From contig NC_092574.1 of NCBI RefSeq assembly GCF_037975245.1, forward strand, positions 5,820,713 to 5,884,712: DNA of 64,000 nt, read 5' to 3'. Under the pieces are notes generated by a model. That model saw only the letters and a list, made by a program, of their open reading frames with translations, was not told the origin of the DNA and ran no database searches. The stretch comes from Apostichopus japonicus. Lineage: Eukaryota > Echinodermata > Holothuroidea > Aspidochirotida > Stichopodidae. Both the position numbers and the translations under genes were made by a program. Positions 49,458-61,640 of this stretch are shown piece after piece; within the stretch, counting starts at the first letter, position 1; every line of letters begins with the position of its first letter.

Positions 49458-50985
49458 GCGTCCCATAATAACGTTTATCCTCCTTGCCTTGCTGGTGGAT
49501 CTGTCGTATTGCCAGAATCTGAATGGACTGTTATCAGGCGGATCCGATGAAAATTGCGTTTACATCTTTACTATACCTAGAGGAGACGAGGGGAGCTGTC
49601 CTAGTTTAACGGAAGCGGCAGGGAGTCTGACGGAGGCGAGCTCGCCGTTGTCTCTGTTAGGTAGGCCTGAAGGTCAATATGACGTAGCTGGGGTACTATA
49701 TATAGGGAGGGAGAAGGAGGGGGGGGGGGATTGCAGAGGAGCCCATGGCAGATCACCTCCTACCGTGCAATCTTACACCCAAACTGAAATCAAAATAGTA
49801 GTTACGAGCACAAATTTGCGTCTAGAGCTTATGTTATAACTCTTGTTTATTATGTTTCCCTCGTTTATGTAATGTTGAATCCGCCTATGATCCCAACTAT
49901 AGTACTACAGTATCTCCGACCCTGTGTCGACCAACAATGAGTATGAATTTGGCCTTAAGTTTATCCTAAGCCAGCCATGACGATGTAACGTTTGTGAAAA
50001 CTCGTTTCCCTCATGTCCATCACTGACATGAGACTTCCGACTACGTCATTTCGTATAGTAGGGGTATATCCCTTTCCTTCTCGTAATAAGTTTGCAAAAA
50101 GCCTATACATCGAATTTTCAAACGATATATAAAAAAAAGAAGCTTTTACTGTAAATGTAATATCAACTTGTACATTAAACAACCAGCAACTATAACAGTA
50201 ATCATGTTTATCTCAACTGTTATTTGTTGAGAGAAGGTTTCATCCGACGAAAATCGTTTCTTCTGTTGCTATACTTTCCCCTGAGAATTTAAAGACCAAA
50301 ACCATCACTTTATGTTTTCGGTCTCTCTCTTTTTATCTATTATTTTATAGCTTACTATCCATTGGATTGCGATTCCAAGGATCACTCTGACAACGGCAGA
50401 CACGGAGCAAACATTGGCAGTGCATTGTACAGCGAGGACGCGAAATGTGGGAACAGTCGTTTCTTTAATGGTGCCAGTAAAATACAAGTCGATGCCTTTA
50501 ACGGGTTCAATTGGGGTCAGGCCTTTAGCGTGAGCGTATGGATCAAACGCACTGGACAGGCCGGTAACTACCAAGGTGTCGTTAATAACGGGTATTATTC
50601 CACTGGTAGCTGGGAGATCCGCATGGGGAGAGAAGACGGTGGCACCATGATCGGGGGAGGTGTTGTCACCAGCAATAGCCCCAGAACATGGGACTACCAG
50701 ATCACTGGACGTGTGCTCACTCTGGATGAATGGCACCATGTCGTGATGGCCTATGATGGTGCCGATGGAAGCTTGAAATATTACATAGACGGCGTGGAAC
50801 GTAACGGGGACGAAAGTTGTTGTTCCGGTGCTCTCTTAGTGAAGAATACCCCACTGACCATTGGTCAAGCAGGTAGTGGTTCTTCAACTGAATACTTTTA
50901 TGGTTTCATCGACGAGGTGAAGCTGTTTGCCGAGACATTGACTGCCGATGATGTATCGAAACTGTACAACACACCATGTCAATGA
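49458..50985 (+). CDS. Secreted LamG/ConA-like domain protein 1 (5' end missing)
   Basis: Two exons are seen, 49458-49660 and 50351-50985, joined in phase at G|CT. Exon 1 opens after a good acceptor (CTACAG) and encodes RPIITFILLALLVDLSYCQ, a hydrophobic stretch like the end of a signal peptide; no ATG lies in frame before an upstream stop, so the start codon must be in an earlier exon not identified. Next come about 45 residues with a two-cysteine module (ENCVYIFTIPRG...C). Exon 2 encodes a roughly 205-residue laminin-G/concanavalin-A-like jellyroll (LamGL type): FSVSVWIKRTG, WEIRMGRE, EWHHVVMAYDG, a CC pair, NTPLTIGQAG and STEYFYGFIDEVK. The domain family often binds glycans or matrix proteins; the ligand here is unknown. 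It is paralogous to the gene at 54424, about half identical by eye. Confidence 0.8.
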
Positions 50986-52387
50986 ATTAGAACGATTCAC
51001 CCCGATGCATTGTTCAACTCTTTTTCCTTTTTTGCTTACACAATTAAAAAACAGTTATACAACTTTCTGCGTCTCTGCAGTATAAGTCAAGGTCCCCGGA
51101 AGTGGCGTGTGAATTGGCTTTTGGATTGTTACTGTATTTATCAACTTCGTTCCTCAATTATAAGAGATTATCTTACTGTCCTACCCAACTTGAGAACACA
51201 CACCAACCCCTTCCCCAACCCCCCCCCCCCCACCCGGCGCTGACAGAAACTCCGAATTCTCACGTATTTGCTTTATCTTACTGCCATTACAAATGACCTA
51301 CATTCTATTCTAACCTTTTTCTTTGATTACCGGTATCTATTTAATATTAAATAATATAATATTAAATAATAATAAAAACAATTGATAGTAGTTTTACAAG
51401 ATGGATTATTATCTCTCTGCGATGAAATGTATCACTCACGTCTTGGAGACCTTATATATGGTGTAAAATATCAAATCGCTACAGGTTCTAAGCAAAACCG
51501 ATATAGTATTGATAACAAAAATTGTTAATTATTTGACGGAATTTTATGAAATTAGACACGCATTAGCGGGTATAGGATGTAGAAAAGACGGCTACTAACA
51601 GTTATAAAGCTTTCATGTATAAAATGATGACTTTACGTACCAGATTTCATTATTTGATTCAAACTTCTTCAACGAGAGTAATTCACCTTGCAGCCTTGGA
51701 GTCGAATTAACTTACAGAGACAACAACATGGTGATTGCGTTTGTCGATAAAAGGTGTGAGTTTTAAACGTTTATACATTTTAACAAGCATGTAACTTAAA
51801 ATGTTCCACACTTTTGGGTATAGAAAGAATTAACATTTAAGCTATAAATCTCCGTCTTATTTCCTTCTCTTTTTTTTCTCTTTTGCTTTACACTAAAACC
51901 AGCAACCTTGAATGAGTTAAGCGTTCAACTTGTTGTATGATTCGTCAAAGTTATACTATCCGGCCAGTAAATGAAATGATAACTATTCTACAGCACTACC
52001 TTTATACAAAATAGGCTAGGCTATAGCGCCTATGAACAGTATAGTGGGTGCATGGCAGAGGGACATATGCCCCCCCACATACACACACAACACCCCCCCC
52101 CCACACCGCGTCAGTCGGGGAAATGATTCAGTCGGGCGGTTTCTACATTCTGCCGGAGACAAATTTAACGACTGCTACTAGTGTTCAACATCTCCCATAA
52201 TATCGAAAGGATTTTCAAAGCACAACCCTGCATGTTAACCTAATTATAGACATTGGTTTAAATATGCCTCAGAATATACCTTTGACCGTAATCCGCTACA
52301 GTTATCTCAGCAGGGCCTCCCCCTCCTGTATCGAGTCCTTCATTCGCCTCTGGCCTTTCTAATAAAGGTGAAGCTCCCTACCTAAGC
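50986..52387. other. Downstream flank of LamG gene 1
   Basis: Contains the probable 3' UTR of LamG gene 1, a C-rich run at 51218, AATAATATAATATTAAATAAT low-complexity sequence at 51345, and C/CA-rich tracts near 52070-52110. No exon recognised. Confidence 0.4.
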
Positions 52388-52680
52388 CAGGCGCGTAGCC
52401 AAGGGGGCGAAGGGGAATCCGCCCCCCCCCCCCTTAGCATATTTTTTGTACGTTATTTATGATATTGCTGGTAATTTCAAGTAGAAAATGCTTAGATGCA
52501 ATTTGCAAGGCCTGGGAAGTGCCATTTCCAGCGATCTGGGAGGCATTTTCGGCAAAAATGTTCTTGTACGCTTCGCGCCAACCCATGTTGGCGATACGCT
52601 TAGATAGTTTCCAATGCAAAATCTACGACCCTGATAATTTGCCTACATATTCCCTTGGCAAATTCCTCGCTACGCGCCTG
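52388..52680. mobile_element. hAT-type MITE with perfect 8-bp TSD
   Basis: It is flanked by ACCTAAGC on both sides (52380-52387 and 52681-52688). The ends CAGGCGCGTAG and CTACGCGCCTG are perfect 11-bp inverted repeats. The interior matches the truncated copy at 6112-6330, including GCCATTTCCAGCGATCTGGG. 293 bp, noncoding. Confidence 0.93.
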
Positions 52681-52918
52681 ACCTAAGCCAGTCGCGGGGA
52701 ATAAGAACACCCCCCCCCATCCCCTCACGCACCTTTGACATCCTTTGACATTTGCACGTCACTGTCCATGGTCTGTTACTTGTTTCAACATGTGTTGTTG
52801 CTTTTTGAGTAAATGTCTTTTCTCTAAGATGGAAACATTAATTGGTAAACTTAACGTTACAGACCCCACCGTTACAGAAAAATATATAGTTGATATTAAT
52901 ATAATTTACTATTTCAGT

Positions 52919-53031
52919 GCAATCTTGCTAACGTGACAGCTAGTGACAACCGTAATGGATTGTTCACCGATACCGACTTTCAAAGAGATACTGTCTTCTT
53001 TACACTATATAAACGCACCCAATTGATCGTT
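52919..53031 (+). other. Exon-like open segment, unassigned
   Basis: A good acceptor (TTACTATTTCAG) precedes an open frame CNLANVTASDNRNGLF then TDTDFQRDTVFFTLYKRTQ, which could leave through a GTAAAT donor at 53032. No family is recognised. It lies between the two LamG paralogs, so it might be an extra exon or a relic of a third copy, but it shows no LamG signature. Confidence 0.2.
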
Positions 53032-54423
53032 GGTAAATACGTGCCCAATTTAATAGTGTCATTTTAATCAAAAAATTGCTAAGACATGAAACAAAATTGG
53101 TACGGTAACTAATCTTTTCCAAATTTACCGTAAGATTCGTCTTTTTTTCTCGGCGAAATTGATCTGCATAATTAGTATAGGTATAGTCATGAAGGTACCA
53201 TGGAAATAAAGGGAAGGGGCGAAATACACATTGCACGTAAGTTCAATATTCATTAGACTAACCTAAAAGAGAAGTTTGAAGGGTTAACTTGGCTGGCACC
53301 GATATTTTGGGAGGGATACGTGCACAGAGTCCTTGCCTCATGATTTAGCTGAGCTCAACTCAACGGGGAAATCGAAAATTGAGCCATTTCACAGACGCAA
53401 GTTTCAAGCAAATGGTTTCTGTTAAGACCTTATTAAGGTGACGTTATGTTCCTGTGGGTCTATAACATGTTGAATGTGTGTTCATGAACGTAAAGACTGA
53501 GGTCAAGGTGTACGAGGGGAAGGGTGGGGAGGGGGGGGGTCGGAGAGCGCCACACCTCTCCGTATTCCAATTTCTCAGCAATAATTTGCAGGAAATTAGT
53601 ACCCATTGTGGAGATTAATACTAGTACCAGATACTTTTCAGACAATATATCTTCTTTCATCCCAAACAAAATTGACCTTTAATATAAACATATAAATAAA
53701 TATTTATGAATTGATCCACGGTGCATATAACCTTAGCCTCGAATACTGGTATACGGAGTGACGGTGATATTAAACCATTTCCGGGTGGACTCTCTTCTAG
53801 ATCAAGATTGTAGGTATTGTTCTTCCCAAGCTGTATATTGAACAGCCGACTCGGTCACCTAACTATAAACGATGGCGCCCTTCATTTTAATTTCCGTTGA
53901 CTTGCATGCGTCACGCGCCCAACAGATAATCGCGATCGTTTTGTATGTACTGAAAACAGCTGCCCATGGTCTTGAGTAAGACTGGGGAGGGGGGGGGGGG
54001 CTTGGAAGAGTAGCCTGCACTGCCCTAATTAAAAGCACGGTAATAAAGACGAAGTTTTAGGCGAATAAAGTGAAATGTTTTCCTTAAATGTATAGTATTC
54101 AAAATAAGCATAATATGCATGCATAGCGAACCTTTTGGTAAGAATTAGAATACTATATTGCCGGGTACATAAATTAAGGATCGATGATAATTATTAGAAT
54201 TTAAGATTTGAAGCTGAAGACCTTATTCAACTTTCATTGTTGTACTTTTGTAAAAATAATCATTAATCAAGCAAAATTTAAAAGAAAGGGGCCTAATTGG
54301 ATGATCTAGGTAGAATCATATGGATCCAAATCATATCTGATTTTATATCTGCAGAATTTATGATTTATACATCTAGTCATATAGTAGTAATGAATATCCT
54401 CTCACATTTTCACTTTTAGATTT
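53032..54423. other. Upstream region of LamG gene 2
   Basis: AT-rich spacer with G runs at 53531 and 53988. It should hold the promoter or a 5' UTR intron of LamG gene 2: TTTTAG just before 54421 could be an acceptor. No other exon recognised. Confidence 0.35.
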
Positions 54424-55774
54424 ATGCTAGTTTATCTGCTGACTGCTACCCTAGCTATAGCGTTCTCGTCAGGTACCCAATGTCAGCCAAACAACAGAAA
54501 AAGACTGTTAGGTAGGTCGGACACGTAATATTTATATTGTTGTTGTCAGTTTCTTTTCTTTATTTTGCGGGGGAGGGGAAAGGAGGTTGGAAGCGGAGGG
54601 GGGTGGCAGTACGAGAGACTGGCTAATTGGCAATCGAAAGTTTGTGCTACATGTCTGTGTGTGTGTGGGGGGGGGGGCGGAATATGTCTTAATGTAAAAT
54701 TTTATTGTTCAGCCATGTTGCAAAGTTACTTCTAGTGCGTGAACTTATACGTATGATGTATGATGTGTTCTTTGTTGGATTTGGAGCCTCCGCCACCCCG
54801 GTCTCCCCCGGTCTCCCCCGGATCGCCCCGCTCACTCGCTTTCTATAATGCTTCAATAGGAACATCTCATTTACATTGTCTTGGCGACATAAAGCCGGTG
54901 TTTCCTATAGGAAACATATTTATGACACTATAAGTTGTCAAAGTCAATGCGTTTGAATTGTAAAAACCTATCGAACAATGAAACCTAAATGTATATAGGC
55001 GTACGTATCATGAAACACTTTGGTTTTAATCAGGGGAGTTGTTACTCTAATCAGCAACTCCCTCCCTCTCCGGCATGATGTGCAAACAACGCTCCTTCCT
55101 TGACACCAAATATCGCTGCTTTTTGTTCTCGGTTTCTCTCAGCTTGCTACCCATTTGACGGAGACGTAAAAGACCACTGGAAGAACAACACCGGTTTTCT
55201 AACCGGAAACGAAGAATATTCGGACGATAGTATCTGTGGTACATCGCTCCATTTCGATGGAGCTACGAAGATAACAATCGACTCATTCCGAAATTTCACT
55301 TGGGGCGAACGCTTTGGAGTGAGTGTCTGGTTCAAGAGGACGGGTCGACGGATTCCTTACCAAGGTATCGTGAACAGCGGTTATTACGATGCCGGTTGTT
55401 GGGAGATTCGTATGGGACGAGAATACGGTGGCGGTTTTCTCGGTAGCGGTGTTGTGACCGAAGACAGCCTCAGAACATGGGATTACAAGGCAATAAATGC
55501 AGCCATGAATGAATGGCACCATATCGCGATGTCATACAACGGGGAGACAGGTCGGCTGAAAGTTTGGTTGGACGGTGAACGACAAGAAGGTGGTATAAAT
55601 TGTTGCACCGGCCCTATTGTCGTTCGCAATACACCGGTAACCGTAGGACAGGCTGGTCAAGGCAAATCGACAGAATATTTCTATGGATTCATTGACGAAT
55701 TACGAATTTTCAAAAAGATATTAACACAGAGGAACGTCAGGAAACTCTATTTTAGACCTTGTGGAAATCAGTGA
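54424..55774 (+). CDS. Secreted LamG/ConA-like domain protein 2
   Basis: Two exons, 54424-54511 and 55143-55774, join in phase (G|CT) to 239 residues. The ATG at 54424 opens a clear signal peptide, MLVYLLTATLAIAFSS, with cleavage likely near GTQCQ. A short basic linker NNRKRLL precedes the LamG-like jellyroll in exon 2: CYPFDGD at the start, FGVSVWFKRTG, CWEIRMGRE, EWHHIAMSYNG, LKVWLDG, a CC pair, NTPVTVGQAG, STEYFYGFIDELR, and a C-terminal cysteine. Intron position and phase are the same as in the upstream paralog, so the pair arose by tandem duplication. It lacks the two-cysteine N-terminal module of its neighbour. Probably extracellular; ligand unknown. Confidence 0.88.
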
Positions 55775-56808
55775 CTTCATTTGGGGTGAATTGGTTGGGG
55801 TTCACGTATTTTAAGGCTAAATAGAGCCATCCATATAGACGGTTATAGTTAAAGTATAGAAACTGTAAAAGCTTAGAAATGAAATCAATTTTAGGTATAT
55901 ATAATTCTGCAGTGTACAGTTACAACGCTGTGATTATACCGGTATACAGGTATATAGCTGGAAAGATGCCCTTTTTTTCATTAATGAATAAAGTCAAACG
56001 TTTTGTTTTTAATATGAAAAGGGCCCTTATTCCACATTAGATATGTTAAAAAATATTATATTATTTAAAAGGTCTATATTGCTACAAGTTTATTATTTTA
56101 CATAGAAGGGAACGCGCTGGAAAAAAGTAAGGTAGGGCGACAAAAGATGAGTTATTTGTTGGAAAGCGCCCCCAATTTCCCACTAAGGCATGCGCTGCCA
56201 TATTACACCGTGTCAGTGTATATACAATGTCTAGAGATGTGCTTATAAAACTGACAAATTTTGTCACCAATGAATAACTAACCGTCAATTTTCAGATTAT
56301 ATGAAATGACTCTTGGTTCTACCCCTTGAAATAAGATCGTTTTACAATAGGCTATAATACAGACTTAGTGTGATAATCTCCTATCGTTTGGCAGAAACAC
56401 AAAACCACGATACTGGTACAGGGAAAAGAGTGTCTTTATTTTACGTTAGCAAAGTTAATAACTTGTATGCATAATTACAAAGGAAGTTCAGGTCATAGAC
56501 GTTTATATTATATCAAGAATAACTCTTCCATCCATTATGTCAAGGTGAACACAAAATAAGATCATGTTTCATCACGAAATAAATTCGGAAACAGAAAAAG
56601 AGAATATTTTTGTTGTTTGTATTTAATAATATTTTATTGAGGTAGGCCTATGTATAGTGCATTGAGATGAAGCAAGTTGTTGCCAACGGCCCTAAATTGT
56701 CTACGAGTGAGATATTATCAAGCTGGTACGAAAGGGGCTTTACTATATATACGTGAAGAAGTTAAAGACCAGGAAACGAAACATCCTTTGACGGTGACTC
56801 GATTCAGA
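55775..56808. other. Downstream flank of LamG gene 2
   Basis: Probable 3' UTR followed by AT-rich intergenic DNA. AATGAATAAAG at about 55983 contains an AATAAA polyadenylation signal about 210 bases after the stop codon. No further exon recognised. Confidence 0.45.
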
Positions 56809-57465
56809 CAAGGGCGGCGGAAGCACTTTTAATCTGGGGGAGGGGGGGCACCGACATCAAAGGGCACTTTGCAGAAATTCGATTGGACTGATGCAGCCTT
56901 ATATTTAGTACCCTTTATAACTCTTATTGTATTATCTTATTTGCGTATACACATCACTCCATCAACGCCCCCCCCCCCCCTCAGGAAAATATGCATACAA
57001 GCACTGCAATATCCAATGTGCAAATTGGGAAACAAGGAACAAGTTTTCTTTTGAGACAAAATGAGGTGAAATCATGCTAGTTGCTATTGTAGGAATCTTC
57101 CGAATTAGAGATTATTCCTTGTTAATATCTTAACAATTTTTTTCCATTCGAAATAGCTTTGAGATTGACCCACAGAAATTCATTAAAAGTCAGGGGCGTA
57201 GCCAGGATTTGCAAAGTTATATGCACGACTATCTGAGCGGAGCGCCACCATCGGTTGGCGCGGAGCGCACAAGAAAATTGTTGGTTTTACAAACCCCTCA
57301 GATGGCCGGAAACTACCCTTCCCGAGTGTTCATTCTGGTTCCCTGGCCTCTTGCTAACTTGAGACAACTCAATTCTTATGTAGAAAAAGGGCTCATTTTT
57401 AACCTGAGGAAAAGTAGGGGGCACGTGCCCCCTGTGCCCCCCCCTCCCCGGTTCCGCCGCCCTTG
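56809..57465. mobile_element. hAT-type MITE with perfect 8-bp TSD, nested
   Basis: It is flanked by GATTCAGA on both sides (56801-56808 and 57466-57473). The ends CAAGGGCGGCGGAA and TTCCGCCGCCCTTG are perfect 14-bp inverted repeats. Total 657 bp. An internal CAGGGGCGTAGCCAGG at 57192 looks like the left end of a second element inserted inside it. No transposase. Confidence 0.9.
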
Positions 57466-57473
57466 GATTCAGA

Positions 57474-60400
57474 GGAGACTGATGTATCCAGTCTGTCGTG
57501 CACCATGACAACTTGTGTGAGGATATCATAATACAATATTATGACTAGCATGAAGACAGATCTCTTTCCCCCCCCCCCCCCACCTCCCCATCTAATCCCT
57601 ATATAAAAGCTTATACAAATAGTCAATTGCGTTTATGAAACGTTGTGTTTGTCTTATGTGTAGGCGGCCTATCATTGTCATAGCACAGTCCATTTAGGCC
57701 TATATACGTCAATTATTGTGCAATTAGGGAGGCAATTCAAATAGGCTATATGCTGCAATATTTATCATGGACTTTTTCAATACGTTTTACCACTGATCGA
57801 AGACAAAATTCCACATTGTTCATGATTTTATCGAAAATGAAGAAGACAAGGCACGGTATAAATTTGTGAAGATGTTTTTCATTGTGTTTTCTTACTGAAA
57901 TAATATTGTCGTGTAAAATGTGTCCAGGTCACAGACGGCTGTCAGAATCAAATTCAAGGTCAAATACTCGCTATACTGTTGACATTCATATGGTGAAAAC
58001 GCGGAAGGGTGTCTAAATAGGTATTGTTATTCTGACTAATAACCCGGTAGGTCTGGTAAAGTTCCCACAAACGTGAAGGCTAACCGCAAACAGCAGTTAG
58101 TGTTTTTTTTAGCTGCCCTGTATATATATACGCCAAAAGAGGTAATCCCCTTCGCAGTGGAGTTCCCCTTCGAAGGGAAAACCCCCTAAGAACAAACTCG
58201 CTTCCGACAAACGTTTGCTCAGATGGACGCATAAAAAAATATTCATGAACGATTGCAGAACTTGATCAACTGATCACACGGATACATTAAGGTTAGTTAA
58301 GGTCAATCATTATTTGGATAATGTTATATGAAAACATCCTTAAACCATTTTTCAACATACACATGACAATAATTGACTGCGCAAGTATATTGAGTGCATA
58401 TTTTACAAAGTTTGTCGCCCAGACAATTTTATTAATTAATTCATCCATCACATGGTACAGTCTTTAACCATTGGAATCAGAAAAGCGCTTAAACTTATCT
58501 TCCTTTTTTCTTCTTCTTCTTCTTTTTAAGAAACAAGCCTATGATAGTAACGAGTCAATAGAAGTTAGTTGTCTTTATATCAAACACTTGAGCTGGATCA
58601 TTGCAGTATATGAGATTATATGGTACTTTATCTAAATGTCGGACATGAAAAAAAAAAATATCCACAATAATCAGTTTATTCGTTAAGTTAGATAAATATC
58701 TATCTAACACAGAGAGCAAACGTCAGAGATGAAACGATTGTTTTACTTTTTTAACTTACACGAGTGCAGGCTAGTCAATTTGTCTTTCAAATTCTAGCAT
58801 ATATTCGATAAAGAGGGCGCAATACCCGAATGACCCGCCGCCGAAGTCTTCAAATGAAATTCCTTCATTCAAGGTCCTCCACCTATAGTCGTAACAGAAA
58901 AACCAAGTTTAAGGATTACCTATACCAATAATGATTATACGTTACGTTTCTTTCAAATAATAATCCATGACAATGCCGAAAGTCGAAAACAGGACATTTT
59001 GACATTTTCTCACTTACACAAGCAAGTGTCCGGGTCGCGAAACGTTGAGAATCGAATTTAAATCATCAATTACCGTAGTTAACATGTAAAAAACATTCTT
59101 TTGATGAAGAAAAATGAAGGAATGGATATCATACAGTTTAATCCGTTGATAAGACATGTTTTACGACGAAACGCGAACAATTAGCAGGACTTGCTATGAC
59201 CATATCGACTTTGCACTTGAATTTGAAAGTATGACCCATTGTCGAATAAATGTGTTTCGTACTTAAAATAGGTCTATTTTGCCCTGTCACATATGGTACC
59301 TCAAAGGATCCCCTCCCCCACACCCTCCAAATACCCTACTGTCGATGAAACTCTTAATGATTACCGTCGTATACACTTAAAAAGGGTCATGAATCCAAAG
59401 AAGATGATAGTGACAGTTATCTCTATCACATTCACCAATAATGATCGTTGAGTCCACCCGCTCCCCTCCAATTAAGTAAAGCAATATTTTATCTGTTTAA
59501 CGAAGGGTTACATAACTGTTGAGATGGCGCGCTACTAAAATACAAGCTGGAGGCGTTAAATGTGATTAGAAAATAATTTTTGGAGTCTCCTTTTTCGACA
59601 AGAAAGATCCCAAAGAAAAAAAATTAGTCGGGATAAGTTATCTAATAGCTTATGGTCTTTATCTTCTTTTACAAAACACATCCTGTTTGAATCTACCTTC
59701 ATGAATATCACCTAAGGAATTCGCTGGTAACCATGACAGTGGCGTACTAAGCTGGGCGGGGTCCTCCGATCGGTGGGGTCCTCGGTATATACCAGTCAGG
59801 GGCCGGTGCCATATGCCAAAGTCCAACAAAAATGAGTTTATTGAGCAAACAATAGGATAATTGAGAAACATTCAAACAATGAGAATATTCCTAAACGTTA
59901 ATAAGTTCAAAGCTTTGCCAAAGATAGCACCAGTTTGCATGCATCTAAGCCGCCTTTCATAAACCAAAATTTATCAAAAGACCCCTCCCCCAGCACGTTA
60001 GACAAATAAACAATAACGCAACCTTAAATCAGGGATACCAACACAGGTTGAGTTTGGGAGAGGGGCAGCCAGGATATCCAGCCTGACCAATAATTGGTGT
60101 ATACGTTCTGCAGTGGTATAGCCTTGGAAGTATTACCTCTATAGGACTAGCGGCAACTTGGCCACTATGTATACATGCAAACCTTTGCTTTGAATATATA
60201 TACTGAAAATGAACCTGCCTTCTATCCTCTCCATCCCCCACTCCCCGCCTAGTGTCAGGCTCACCACCTCTCCCCCGCCTATACTAGTGCCGGAACCACC
60301 CCCCCCCCCCACCCTTTCCTAGTGTCTGATCCTCCATCCCCGTATGGTTTCGGGAGCTTCCTTAAAACTGATGAGAATGATCCGGCAAATATGGGTTAAA

Positions 60401-61400
60401 CTATGCAAGCTTCTGTTTTATTTCAGGATTAACTTGTTTGTAATATTATTTGCCGAACGTTTTACCAGAATGGTGGGCTTTGTGTTTGCACAGCACAGCA
60501 CACATAGCGCCCTTCCATACTCGGATTAACATATCACTGCACACACATTGGCCGAGAAGACACACACACAAAACCGTACACACATAGAACATTAACAGCA
60601 TACAGATTAAAGTGAGTAGCGGAATCGTAACAAACTTCGCAACGCTAACGAAGTGCATCAAAGCTACCTGTGAGGCTTTTCACATATGGTAAGATAAATC
60701 TACACGATACAGTATTACAATAATTAACGGACAAAATCCAACTCCAATTTTTCAAGTCTTTACTTTGCGTAAGCCACACAATTGCTCTTTTGAAGAAAGT
60801 TTGACTACAATCCTTTATACAACACTACAGTAGGCCAAGTCACAGACCTAGTTAGGCTAGGTCTACGCTAACATTAGGCTAGCCTACATTCATTCAGATT
60901 GCATTACAGGCATAGGCTATGTTGGCTTAACTGTTTCTGTCTTACAAGCTAGGCATCATTAGCAGTAGTCTATACAAGGTTTGTTTGGCTTAATGTCAAC
61001 AGTGCTAAATTGTTGTGTGGTAGAAATCTGTAATGTTGTGATAAATGAATCATGAACAGGAAAACATCATTTACATTCCACACACCATGTCAACTGCAGT
61101 TCAACTTCAATTCACCATGTAAACTGCAACTAAGTAGGCTAAGGCCTTACAAAGTTATGCAAGGCTATCTAGACTAGGCCTAAGTTTTAATGTTAGGAAA
61201 ATCGAGAATAGCAGGATGTTTCTTTTAGCTAGACTATTAGGCCTGATTTGCTTTAATTGAGACAACTGCTCTTGATTGGTAATGCAGTAGCACTTTGTGG
61301 AAGGTTGAAGTTGGTTCACCTAGGCTAGTATGTATAAAGCAACATTGCATCATGGCAATACAATGATCAATGCCAAGAGTTGCTAGTAGATTATGGCATG
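57474..61400. other. Gene-free intergenic stretch
   Basis: No coding exon recognised. C runs occur at 57570 and 60299. A CAGTGGCGTACTAAG at 59740 resembles a MITE left end without a matching right end. Between 60830 and 61270 the words AGGCTA, TAGGCCTA and their relatives are unusually dense. Confidence 0.4.
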
Positions 61401-61424
61401 GTGCAATTACCATATAAAGGTCCG

Positions 61425-61640
61425 AAGAAGGCTGACACTTTGGAGCAATTGCAGAGTACCCCGCAACTCACACAAACGGCTCTTTGAGAAGGACAATTCG
61501 TTGTTTACTAGACTAGGCTATATGACTTCCGGTCAAAATCTGTGAGATTCAACAGTTGCGAGATATTCTGCAATTAAGCACTGATACTTCTTCTTTGAGT
61601 TTGTATTCAAGGTTTGCACACACACACACAGGTTAGTGAT
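61425..61640 (+). promoter_or_regulatory. Possible promoter / 5' UTR of an unseen gene
   Basis: ATGACTTCCGGTC at 61521-61533 contains the ETS-type core ACTTCCGG common in TATA-less promoters of animal housekeeping genes. The CTAGACTAGGCTA context follows the dense GGCTA cluster, and ATTCAAG|GTTTGC at 61612 could be a 5' UTR donor. No coding exon follows within the window. Speculative. Confidence 0.2.

Noticed and set aside
50305-50739. 144-codon minus-strand frame
   Set aside because: Antisense shadow of the LamG exon.
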